Shown one piece after another: positions 52,031 to 59,203 of a DNA stretch of 64,000 nt; positions within the stretch are counted from its first letter, which is position 1; each line of letters starts with the position of its first letter. Under the pieces are notes generated by a model. The model was given only the letters and a program-made list of their open reading frames with translations, had not been told where the DNA came from and searched no databases. The position numbers and the translations under genes are program-made. Source of the DNA: RYN-428 sp035551995 (GTDB lineage Bacteria > Planctomycetota > Phycisphaerae > Tepidisphaerales > Tepidisphaeraceae); assembly GCA_035551995.1 (NCBI GenBank), contig DASZME010000012.1, forward strand, positions 124,001-188,000, in the 5' to 3' direction.

Positions 52031-52856
52031 GGCCACCGACCTCGTCGCCGATTTCCTGCGCGGCCAGTTGAACGACGACGGCGGATTCAAGAACCGCGCC
52101 GGCGCCAGCGACATCTATTACACCGTCTTCGGCCTCGAAGGACTGCTGGCCCTTCGCGCCGACCTGCCGCACGCGAAGGTGGCGGCCTATCTCCAAACCC
52201 TCGCCCCCGTCGATACGCTCGATCTCGTCCACGTCTGCTCCCTGGCGCGCTGCTGGGCAAACCTGCCGGCGCCGATGCGCGATCAAGCGCCGCGCGACGA
52301 CATGGCCCGGCGCATCGAATCCTTCCGCAGCGCCGACGGCGGATTCAACACGCTCGCCAGGGCGCCGAGCGGCACCGTGTACGGCTGTTTTCTCGCGGCG
52401 GCCGGTTACGGCGACGCCGGCATCGAAATGCCAAACGCCTCTGCGATGCTCGACTGCATCCGCCCCCTGCGCGCCGCCGACGGCGGGTACGCCAATCAGC
52501 AAGACATGCCCATCGGCCTTGTTCCAAGCACCGCCGCCGCCGTCACGTTGCTTCGCCATCTTTCGCAACCGCCCGACGCGCGGCTGGGAGACTGGCTGTT
52601 GGCGTGCTGCCGCCCCGAAGGCGGTTTTTTCCCCACCCCGCATTCGCCGATTCCCGATCTGCTTTCCACGGCGACCGCCCTGCACGCCCTGGCCGGCATG
52701 CAGGTCGATATCGAAGCGATTCAGGAGCCGTGCCTCGATTTCGTGGATAGTCTGTGGACCAAAAAAGGCGGCTTTTTCGGAAATTGGAGCGACGACATGC
52801 TTGACGCAGAATACACCTACTACGGCCTGTTGGCGCTGGGCCATTTAAGTCTGTGA
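51972..52856 (+). CDS. Half-size prenyltransferase/squalene-cyclase-fold protein
   Basis: This 294-residue protein is built of alpha-alpha barrel repeats with QW-like GGF motifs: GQLNDDGGFKN, SADGGFNT, AADGGYANQ, RPEGGFFPT and KKGGFFGN. The layout matches prenyltransferase beta-subunit and half cyclase domains. No DxDD motif is visible, so cyclase activity alone is unlikely. It begins GTG 51972 inside the end of the polyprenyl synthase gene (ATG 51990 is an alternative) and ends overlapping the cyclase GTG by 4 bp. It may form a complex with the cyclase or modify a prenyl product. Confidence 0.85.
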   Translation: MSLRLEMLQVARLAPKLLGEATDLVADFLRGQLNDDGGFKNRAGASDIYYTVFGLEGLLALRADLPHAKVAAYLQTLAPVDTLDLVHVCSLARCWANLPAPMRDQAPRDDMARRIESFRSADGGFNTLARAPSGTVYGCFLAAAGYGDAGIEMPNASAMLDCIRPLRAADGGYANQQDMPIGLVPSTAAAVTLLRHLSQPPDARLGDWLLACCRPEGGFFPTPHSPIPDLLSTATALHALAGMQVDIEAIQEPCLDFVDSLWTKKGGFFGNWSDDMLDAEYTYYGLLALGHLSL

Positions 52857-54751
52857 AGCCTCCCATGCCCGACGACTCCATTGGTTTCGATCAGGCGCTC
52901 GACGGCGTCATCGGCGCGTTGTTAAATGACCGCAATGCCGCCGGCCATTGGGAAGGCGAACTCTCGAGCAGCGCCCTCTCCACCGCCACGGCTGTTTTCG
53001 CCCTCAGCGCCTATGAACAAACCGTCGCCGGCGCAATCGACTCGGCGCGCCGAGCCGAATTTCAAGCCTTGGTAAAAAGAGGGATCGACTGGCTTTGCCA
53101 CAATCAAAATACAGACGGCGGATGGGGCGACACCATTCTTTCCATCAGCAACATCAGCACCACGGCACTCTGCTGGGCCGCATTATCCGCCGGCGGGGAA
53201 TCCGTTTCGTCCGCGGTCGGCGACGCCGAACAATGGCTTATGCGGGCGGCGGGGTCGCTGGCGCCGGCGAAACTCGCCGCCGCGATTAAGGCGAGGTACG
53301 GAAAAGATCGAACCTTCTCCGTTCCGATCCTCACGATGTGCGCGTTGGCCGGTCGATTGGGCCCCGGCCGGGCCGCGTGGCGATTTGTCCCCCAACTTCC
53401 GTTCGAGCTGGCGGCCTGCCCGTATCAATGGTTTCAGTGGCTGCGTCTCCCCGTCGTCAGTTATGCATTGCCGGCCTTGATCGCGATCGGCCACGTCCGC
53501 CACGCCCGCCGACCGACATGGAACTGGCCGGCGCGCGCGGTAAGAACGATGACAAAGGCGCGAACGCTTCGCGTGCTCCGGCAAATCCAACCCTTCGGCG
53601 GCGGCTTCCTCGAAGCCACTCCGCTCACCAGTTTCGTCGTCATGAGCCTGGTCGGCGCCGGCCAATGCGATCATGCCGTCGCGATACAAGGAATCGACTT
53701 TCTCATTCGTTCGATTCGCCACGACGGCAGTTGGCCGATCGATACGAACCTCAGCACGTGGGTGACCACGCTTTCGATCAACGCGCTGGCGCCGCACCCG
53801 GCTTTCGATCGCGTCTTGAATCACGACGACCGCCTCAAGCTCCGCGATTGGCTGCTGGGTCAGCAATACCGCGTCGAGCATCCCTACACCCACGCCGCCC
53901 CCGGCGCCTGGGCGTGGACCGATCTTCCCGGCGGCGTCCCCGACGCCGACGACACCGCCGGCGCGCTGCTGGCGCTGTGGAACCTTGGCTTTCGCGACGC
54001 CCGGGTTCTCGACTCCGTCAACGCCGCCGTCAACTGGCTGCTCAACCTGCAAAATCGTGACGGCGGGATTCCCACCTTCTGCCGCGGATGGGGCGCCCTT
54101 CCCTTCGATCGCAGCGGCTCTGATCTGACGGCCCACGCGCTGCATGCGCTGGCAGCCTGGAAATTATCCCTGCCGATCGAAGCGCGGGCAAAAATCGACA
54201 ACGCCGTCAAAAGTGGATTGGCTTACCTGCGCGAACAACAGCGTCCTGACGGCGCCTGGACCCCGCTGTGGTTCGGGAACCAGTTCGCGCCCGGCGATGA
54301 AAACGCCACGTATGGCACGTCGCGCGTTCTGACCGCCCTTTGTGCGATCGATCCTTCTCCATCGGAAGACGTGAAAGCCATGATTCTTCGCGGCGCCGGG
54401 TGGTTGATCGAATCTCAAAACGCCGACGGCGGTTGGGGCGGGGGAATCGACACGCCGTCGTCGATCGAAGAAACGTCGCTGGCTTCGCAGGCGCTGACCA
54501 TCTGCCGCAAAAGCTATCTCGATGCCGAGAGGCAAAAGGCGTCCGCCGTCGTCGTCGGTCGCGGACTTCGATGGATTGCGGCAAAGACCGATCGAGGCCG
54601 GCGATTTCCCGCGTCGCCGATCGGATTTTATTTCGCGAAACTGTGGTACTTCGAGCGATTGTACCCGGCGATCTACGCCTGCGCCGCGCTGACATGCTCG
54701 GCGGCGGTCGACGCCCACGAACTGCAAATCCTAAAAACGCCGACCGAGTGA
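52853..54751 (+). CDS. shc: Squalene-hopene cyclase family protein
   Basis: This 632-residue terpene cyclase has the catalytic DADD motif (364-367, PDADDTAGALLAL), corresponding to DxDD of squalene-hopene cyclase. QW motifs recur (NTDGGWGDT, GLRWIAAK region, QNRDGGIPTF, QRPDGAWTPLWF, QNADGGWGGG). It should cyclise squalene or a related polyprene to a hopanoid or polycyclic triterpene at the membrane. The GTG start overlaps the previous stop. Genes for squalene synthesis (hpnCDE) are not in the window, so the actual substrate is not settled. Confidence 0.93.
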   Translation: MKPPMPDDSIGFDQALDGVIGALLNDRNAAGHWEGELSSSALSTATAVFALSAYEQTVAGAIDSARRAEFQALVKRGIDWLCHNQNTDGGWGDTILSISNISTTALCWAALSAGGESVSSAVGDAEQWLMRAAGSLAPAKLAAAIKARYGKDRTFSVPILTMCALAGRLGPGRAAWRFVPQLPFELAACPYQWFQWLRLPVVSYALPALIAIGHVRHARRPTWNWPARAVRTMTKARTLRVLRQIQPFGGGFLEATPLTSFVVMSLVGAGQCDHAVAIQGIDFLIRSIRHDGSWPIDTNLSTWVTTLSINALAPHPAFDRVLNHDDRLKLRDWLLGQQYRVEHPYTHAAPGAWAWTDLPGGVPDADDTAGALLALWNLGFRDARVLDSVNAAVNWLLNLQNRDGGIPTFCRGWGALPFDRSGSDLTAHALHALAAWKLSLPIEARAKIDNAVKSGLAYLREQQRPDGAWTPLWFGNQFAPGDENATYGTSRVLTALCAIDPSPSEDVKAMILRGAGWLIESQNADGGWGGGIDTPSSIEETSLASQALTICRKSYLDAERQKASAVVVGRGLRWIAAKTDRGRRFPASPIGFYFAKLWYFERLYPAIYACAALTCSAAVDAHELQILKTPTE

Positions 54752-54773
54752 TCGGCGTTCGCCATAGGTGAAG

Positions 54774-55481
54774 CTACCGCGGACGAAGCACCAATTCTTC
54801 GACGATGGCCCGCGACGGAAGATTGATCGCCAGCATCACGCAGTCCGCCACGTCCTCCGGCTGAAGCATTTTCAATCGCGCCTCGCTCGACGGGACAACC
54901 GGCCGCTTCTCGAGAATCGGCGTGTTGATATCCCCCGGACAAAGGCACGTCGCGCGAACGCCGTTCTGGCGTTCCTCGAAGTTGATCGATTGAGCCAACC
55001 CGCGCTCGGCGAATTTACTGGCGACATAAGCCGGCCCGGCTTTGGCGTTGGCGATGATGCCGGCGTCGGACACGATCAACACGATCGTCCCTTCGCCGCG
55101 CAGTCGCATCGTGGGAAGAAACGCCTTGACGCAGTAAAAGGCGCCGTTCAGATTGATATCGATCACCTGGCGATAGTCCTCAACCGTCAGCGCTTCCCAA
55201 CTTCGCATCGGAATGTTCGTTCCCGCGGCATGCACGAGCGCGCCGACCTGCCCGTAATGGCTCAGCACGTCGCCCGCCATCTTCATCACGGCGGCATTGT
55301 CCGCCACGTCGCAGGGCGCGACCCATGTTCGGCTGGGATCATTCGTCAGCGCCGCCGTCTCGCGGAGCGCTTCTTCGCGACGGCCGACCAGCGCGACCGA
55401 CCACCCTTCCTTGACCAGTCGAACCGCCGAAGCCCGGCCCACGCCGCTCCCGGCGCCAGTGACAACCGCTATTTTTGGCAT
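54774..55481 (-). CDS. SDR family oxidoreductase
   Basis: This is a 235-residue classical short-chain dehydrogenase: cofactor motif TGAGSGVGRA, NAG-like HAAGTN, catalytic Ser in LIVSDAG and YVASK with the YxxxK pair. The C-terminal ends early (VEELVLRPR), normal for the family. It converges on the cyclase gene. A steroid or hopanoid-type substrate is possible by position, but generic ketoreduction is equally likely. Confidence 0.92.
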   Translation of the reverse strand: MPKIAVVTGAGSGVGRASAVRLVKEGWSVALVGRREEALRETAALTNDPSRTWVAPCDVADNAAVMKMAGDVLSHYGQVGALVHAAGTNIPMRSWEALTVEDYRQVIDINLNGAFYCVKAFLPTMRLRGEGTIVLIVSDAGIIANAKAGPAYVASKFAERGLAQSINFEERQNGVRATCLCPGDINTPILEKRPVVPSSEARLKMLQPEDVADCVMLAINLPSRAIVEELVLRPR

Positions 55482-55534
55482 ATAAATCTCAATTACGTTT
55501 CGTTGAACTACTTTCGAGTCCCGAAGGTTTTTCA

Positions 55535-55592
55535 GGTCGCTGGAGCGTTTCTGCGTTTAGCGGCCCCGCTTGCGGGGCGTGTTTCGCGATGA
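55535..55592. repeat. R3 GC-palindrome motif, copy 3, with R2-like end
   Basis: TTTTTCAGGTCGCTGGAGCG leads into GCGTTTAGCGGCCCCGCTTG and GGGGCGTGTTTCGCGA. This joins an R2-type terminus to the R3 palindrome between two divergent or adjacent minus-strand oxidoreductase genes. Confidence 0.65.
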
Positions 55593-55617
55593 AAGTTCAC
55601 CGTCACACGAAAACCAT

Positions 55618-56715
55618 TCAATCGATTTTCGGCACGTCCACCCACTTCCGCTGCGTTTCCGAAAGCAGCGCGGCATCCATGATCGCCTGCGCCTTGGCGC
55701 CGTCGAGCAGCGATGGGGTGCATTGCCGTTTGTTGCGGATGGCGTCGATGAACTCAAAATCCTGGTCGTAGCGAAACGTGGCCAGCGGGTCGCCGGCGCT
55801 CGGATCGCGCGGCGAGCCGGGGATGACGAGGAACTCTTTCGGCACTTTTACCGAATGCAAATCCGGATCGTTCTTTTTGCCGATCAGAAGTTCGAGCGGC
55901 TTTTGCGTGGTGTAGGCGAGGGTGCCTTCCGAGCCGTTGACTTCACATAAATCAAGGCCGCGATGGCCTTCGCCGCGGCCGGTGGCGAGCTTGGTGCTTT
56001 CCAGTACGCCACTCACCGGACGGCCATCGGATTTCTTGTCGAACTGGACGATCATGCTCACCCAATCGTCCAGATCGGAGGCGCTATTTCCCTGGCGGAC
56101 ATCGATAAACCTGCGGAAGTCGGCGACGAGGCTGTGAAACTCCCCGATCAGGATGCGGCCATAGTCGATGCGATGCGAAAGCATGTCGCCCATCTCTCCC
56201 GAACCGGCCAATTTTTTGACTTGCCGCCAACCGAGGTTGCGGTCGTGCCAATCCTGAAACCGGGCGGCGCGAAAGTGGTAAGGCTGCCCGATGGCGCCGG
56301 TCTTCACGAGATGCGTCATGTAACGCATCGCCGGGACGAAGCGGTAGGTAAAGGCGGTCATATGGCGAACGTTAGCCGCGTCGGCGGCGCGGACCATTCG
56401 CAGCGCCTCGTCGAGATTCATCGCGATCGGCTTTTCGACCATCACGTGTTTTCCCGCGGCGATCGCGTCCAACGCCAGCGGGCCGTGAAAAACATTGGGC
56501 GTCGCGATCAGCACGGCGTGGACGTCGTCACGTTTAAGAATCTCGCGATGATCGACCGAGCCGACCGAAATGCCGCTGCTCTGCATGGCCTTTTCCAGAA
56601 CGGCCGGGTTGGCGTCGCACAGGGCCACGACGCGCGTATCCGGGCATATCGCAAAGCCCGGCAAATGGTTGGACAAGGCAATCCCGCCGGTCCCGATGAT
56701 GGCTACGCCGATCAT
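55618..56715 (-). CDS. Gfo/Idh/MocA family oxidoreductase
   Basis: This 365-residue cytoplasmic member has no signal peptide. The Rossmann start is VAIIGTGGIALSNHLPG, then VVALCDAN, VLIATPNVFHG and the catalytic EKPIAMN. The C-terminal domain includes HMTAFTYRFVPAMRYM, SHRIDYGRILIGE and the terminal IRNKRQCTPSLLDGAKAQ. It probably oxidises a sugar or cyclitol. The SDR gene lies downstream in the same direction, 137 bp away, so co-transcription is possible. Confidence 0.93.
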   Translation of the reverse strand: MIGVAIIGTGGIALSNHLPGFAICPDTRVVALCDANPAVLEKAMQSSGISVGSVDHREILKRDDVHAVLIATPNVFHGPLALDAIAAGKHVMVEKPIAMNLDEALRMVRAADAANVRHMTAFTYRFVPAMRYMTHLVKTGAIGQPYHFRAARFQDWHDRNLGWRQVKKLAGSGEMGDMLSHRIDYGRILIGEFHSLVADFRRFIDVRQGNSASDLDDWVSMIVQFDKKSDGRPVSGVLESTKLATGRGEGHRGLDLCEVNGSEGTLAYTTQKPLELLIGKKNDPDLHSVKVPKEFLVIPGSPRDPSAGDPLATFRYDQDFEFIDAIRNKRQCTPSLLDGAKAQAIMDAALLSETQRKWVDVPKID

Positions 56716-56947
56716 TTTTCGTGCTCCTTCGTTGGAGGTTTATCGATCGAGCGTTACTTTAAGCGCAACGCCACGGAATCCAAAGCGAGGAAGGCGACGG
56801 CATACGCACGGTTGCTCCCGGCGGAATGATCTACCATGTGCTTAGCGCGTTCATCAGGTTGGTGGCGCGCGTTTCGATTGCGACATACGCCCCGCAAGCG
56901 GGGCCGCTAAACGAAGAAACGCTGCAGCAAATTGAAAAATGCTCTTA
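56716..56947. repeat. Leader region with inverted R3 copy 4 and an R2 end
   Basis: The 5' part is the leader of the oxidoreductase gene. From about 56887 CGCCCCGCAAGCGGGGCCGC is the R3 motif in reverse, followed by AAATTGAAAAATGCTC, an R2-type terminus, and then TA and the complete R2 copy 2. Repeat ends are therefore stacked side by side here. Confidence 0.6.
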
Positions 56948-57154
56948 GAGCGTTTCTCAGTTTGGTAGCGCGTGCGACGTTTTGTTAAAGATCGCGTGGC
57001 TGAGCGTTTGGTGGTGACGCCGGTTCTGACATACTCCGAAGAGCCGGATTCCGCGGCGCTTCGATCCGGCTCTTCGGAGTACCGCAGAACCGGCGTCGGG
57101 TGTTGAAACTGGTTCCCACGCACGTTGGACGCGCCAGCAATTTGAAAAATGCTC
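56948..57154. repeat. MITE-like element, family R2, copy 2
   Basis: This copy starts GAGCGTTTCTCAG and ends, read inversely, GAGCATTTTTCAAATTG, and is flanked by TA on both sides (56946-56947 and 57155-57156). Its long hairpin has arms starting GCCGGTTCTGACATACTCCG with a few mismatches. About 80-90 percent of the bases match copy 1 by eye. Its right edge provides the TAG stop of the neighbouring minus-strand gene. Confidence 0.8.
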
Positions 57155-57594
57155 TAGGTCCCTGACATTTCTCTTCCATAAAGCTTGTCATGGCGGTCAT
57201 AGCGTCGCCGGAGGGCGGCGCCGTCGCCGTATTCGACAAAGCTCATTTCATGTTCGGTCGGGACATAGCCGCGCGCCTGGAGATGTTTGATGGGACACCA
57301 GTAATTCTCGGTCCGCCCGGCGATGACCGACGCATAGTGCAGCCATCCGTTGACGTATCCGCAATAAGCGCAGAACACCTTCTCATACCAGGACAGATAC
57401 GGAAGTTTTTCGCGGTCGGCGATGCGAATGTAGTGCGAACGTTTAACGTATGGCATCCCATATAACGGAAAGCAGACGCGGTGATAGATTTCGATGCAGA
57501 TGTCCGCGAAAACCACCGGGACGATCATCCCCCAGATAAACGGGCCGGCGATCCAATTGCGTAACGTCTGGAAGCGGCGCGGGGGTGTTGTCAT
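57154..57594 (-). CDS. Conserved hypothetical protein with CxxC and CPIKH motifs
   Basis: This 146-residue protein has unknown function but strong conserved character. One hydrophobic helix near the N-terminus (WGMIVPVVFADICIEIYHR) is followed by YIRIADREKLPYLSWYEK, CAYCGYVNGW and ENYWCPIKHLQARGY. The two CxxC-like and CP-H residues suggest a metal site. It may be a membrane-associated enzyme subunit. Its TAG stop coincides with the terminus of repeat R2 copy 2, so the extreme C-terminus may be derived from the insertion. Confidence 0.75.
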   Translation of the reverse strand: MTTPPRRFQTLRNWIAGPFIWGMIVPVVFADICIEIYHRVCFPLYGMPYVKRSHYIRIADREKLPYLSWYEKVFCAYCGYVNGWLHYASVIAGRTENYWCPIKHLQARGYVPTEHEMSFVEYGDGAALRRRYDRHDKLYGREMSGT

Positions 57595-57895
57595 AAAAGA
57601 ATCTCGAAATCGTCGCTCACAAACCGCGAGTCGATGGTGGGCGATTATTCAATTCATTCTATGCCGCTTATCAACGGCGCGCCGAAGTACAGGATTAATC
57701 GAGAGATACGGCCGCGCGGCGGAGGCTCTTGCGCGCGTGGAGGACGGCGTTCGGTCCAGCTTGCATTTCAGCCGTGAGCGCCGGGTAATCACTTTTATTT
57801 TCGCGAATTGCAGTCGGCGATTGACCTGTTCGGCCGAAACGCCGAGAGGGTTAATGGCGAACAGCGACAGGTTCGTCGTACGAAAGGAGCCGCCG
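57595..57895. other. Divergent intergenic region
   Basis: About 300 bp between the minus-strand CPIKH protein and the plus-strand lipoprotein must carry both promoters. The only clear signal is AAAGGAG 8 bp before ATG 57896. Nothing else is supported. Confidence 0.45.
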
Positions 57896-58675
57896 ATGCG
57901 CGCCAATTTACGTTTTAGAATTTTCTGGCTGGCCGTCGCGATTGTTCTCGCGGGTTGCACGGGGCGGGAACCTGCCGTCGTGAACACTCCACGCGTGCGC
58001 TATCAACCGGCTGACGTTGTACCGACACAAGTTATCGCTCCGACGCCGGTCTTTGGCCGAACCGCCCAAAACGAGCCGCCGGGCCGTGCGGTCATCGATG
58101 ATCCTGGATTGGCGGCCGTTGACGTCGCGCCCGATCCGGCACAGCGGAACTATGTGTCCGATCCGGGGTTTCCGCCGGGGACGTACGCCTATAATGGTTA
58201 CTATTATTACGGCGGCTATCGTTATCCGCAAGACGCGTTTGTAAGCGGGTATGTGCAGAACAATCTGAATCAACGGCGATTCGTGAATGTCGGCGAGAAC
58301 CGCGTACAGGTCGACCAGATCGCGAAGCAGGAACGCGAGGTAACGGCGGCCAACAATCGCGCCGCGGTCCAAAGCGCCGCGGCGGCCGCCCGGAGCGTCG
58401 GGCAAACGCCGGTTCGGCAACAGCAATCGGCGCCGGCGGCAACCCTTAAACGCCATGAGATAACGGCCACCGTGAACCAGGAAAACCAGCCGCCCGCCCA
58501 GCAGTCGGAAAATCGTACGCCCGCCGAGGCACGTCATGTAAACGGCGAAGCCGGTGAAAGCCGCGGGCCGGCCGAGCGGGAGCCGCACGAAAGCGTCGAG
58601 CATGGCGAAAAGACCGCCGGCCGCGAAAAGGGAACGGCCAAATCCGCCGGCGGCGAAGCCCGACACGAAAAATGA
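57896..58675 (+). CDS. Lipoprotein with Gln/Glu/Pro-rich disordered tail
   Basis: This 259-residue protein has a lipoprotein signal (WLAVAIVLAGC). A Tyr/Gly cluster (YAYNGYYYYGGYRYP) at about 95-110 is a likely surface or binding patch. Then come an Ala/Arg/Gln helix and a long Glu/Lys/His-rich tail. No family is recognised. AAAGGAG precedes the start by eight bases. The tail composition suggests an envelope spacer or a cation-binding segment. Confidence 0.72.
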   Translation: MRANLRFRIFWLAVAIVLAGCTGREPAVVNTPRVRYQPADVVPTQVIAPTPVFGRTAQNEPPGRAVIDDPGLAAVDVAPDPAQRNYVSDPGFPPGTYAYNGYYYYGGYRYPQDAFVSGYVQNNLNQRRFVNVGENRVQVDQIAKQEREVTAANNRAAVQSAAAAARSVGQTPVRQQQSAPAATLKRHEITATVNQENQPPAQQSENRTPAEARHVNGEAGESRGPAEREPHESVEHGEKTAGREKGTAKSAGGEARHEK

Positions 58676-58734
58676 TCGGCAGCGGCCGGACCGGATCACC
58701 TCGCCGTCCCCATCGCCGTTGAGTCGGCGCCAAG

Positions 58735-59174
58735 TCACCGCGCGTCGCTGTCGACGATCAAAGTCACCGCCCCAGCATTTACAACCTGCACCTGCATATC
58801 GGCGCCGAACTCGCCGGTGGCGACGTTCACGCCGACCTCGCGGATCGCCTGCGCCAGCGCGTCAAATCCCATCCGCGCCGCCTGCGGATCGGCGGCGGCA
58901 TGAAGTTCGGCCTCCGCCCCTGGCGCGTCGCCGCGGCGACGGTGAAGTTGCTGACAAGCAGCACCGATCCGCCGGACTGTCGTACGTCCAGGTCAAAATG
59001 TTTGTCGCCGTTACCGAAGAAGCGCAGGCCGACAATTTTCCGGGCCATCCATGCGATTTGGTCCGGCCCGTCTCCGTTGGTAATCGCCACGAGGGTGAGC
59101 AGGCCGGGTCCGATCCGGCCAACGATTCGGCCGTCGACGGCGACGGAGATTTCGCCGGCATAGGATCGCCTCAT
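58735..59174 (-). pseudogene. dtd: D-aminoacyl-tRNA deacylase, one frameshift
   Basis: The 5' part reads SYAGEISVAVDGRIVGRIGPG, GGSVLLVSNFTVAA and TRQGRRPNF, all typical of Dtd (SQFT and GRRPSF motifs). At about 58901 the frame must shift to continue HAAADPQAARMGFDALAQAI, VNVATGEFGADMQVQVVNAG and VTLIVDSDAR to a stop at 58735, including the conserved TGxFGAxM. Adding one C after NF (TTC to TTCC) repairs it. Dtd removes D-amino acids from tRNA. The N-terminus lacks the usual MRAVVQRV by about four residues. Confidence 0.85.
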
Positions 59175-59203
59175 TGGTTGCAGCCTATTTCGCTGGAACA
59201 GGA

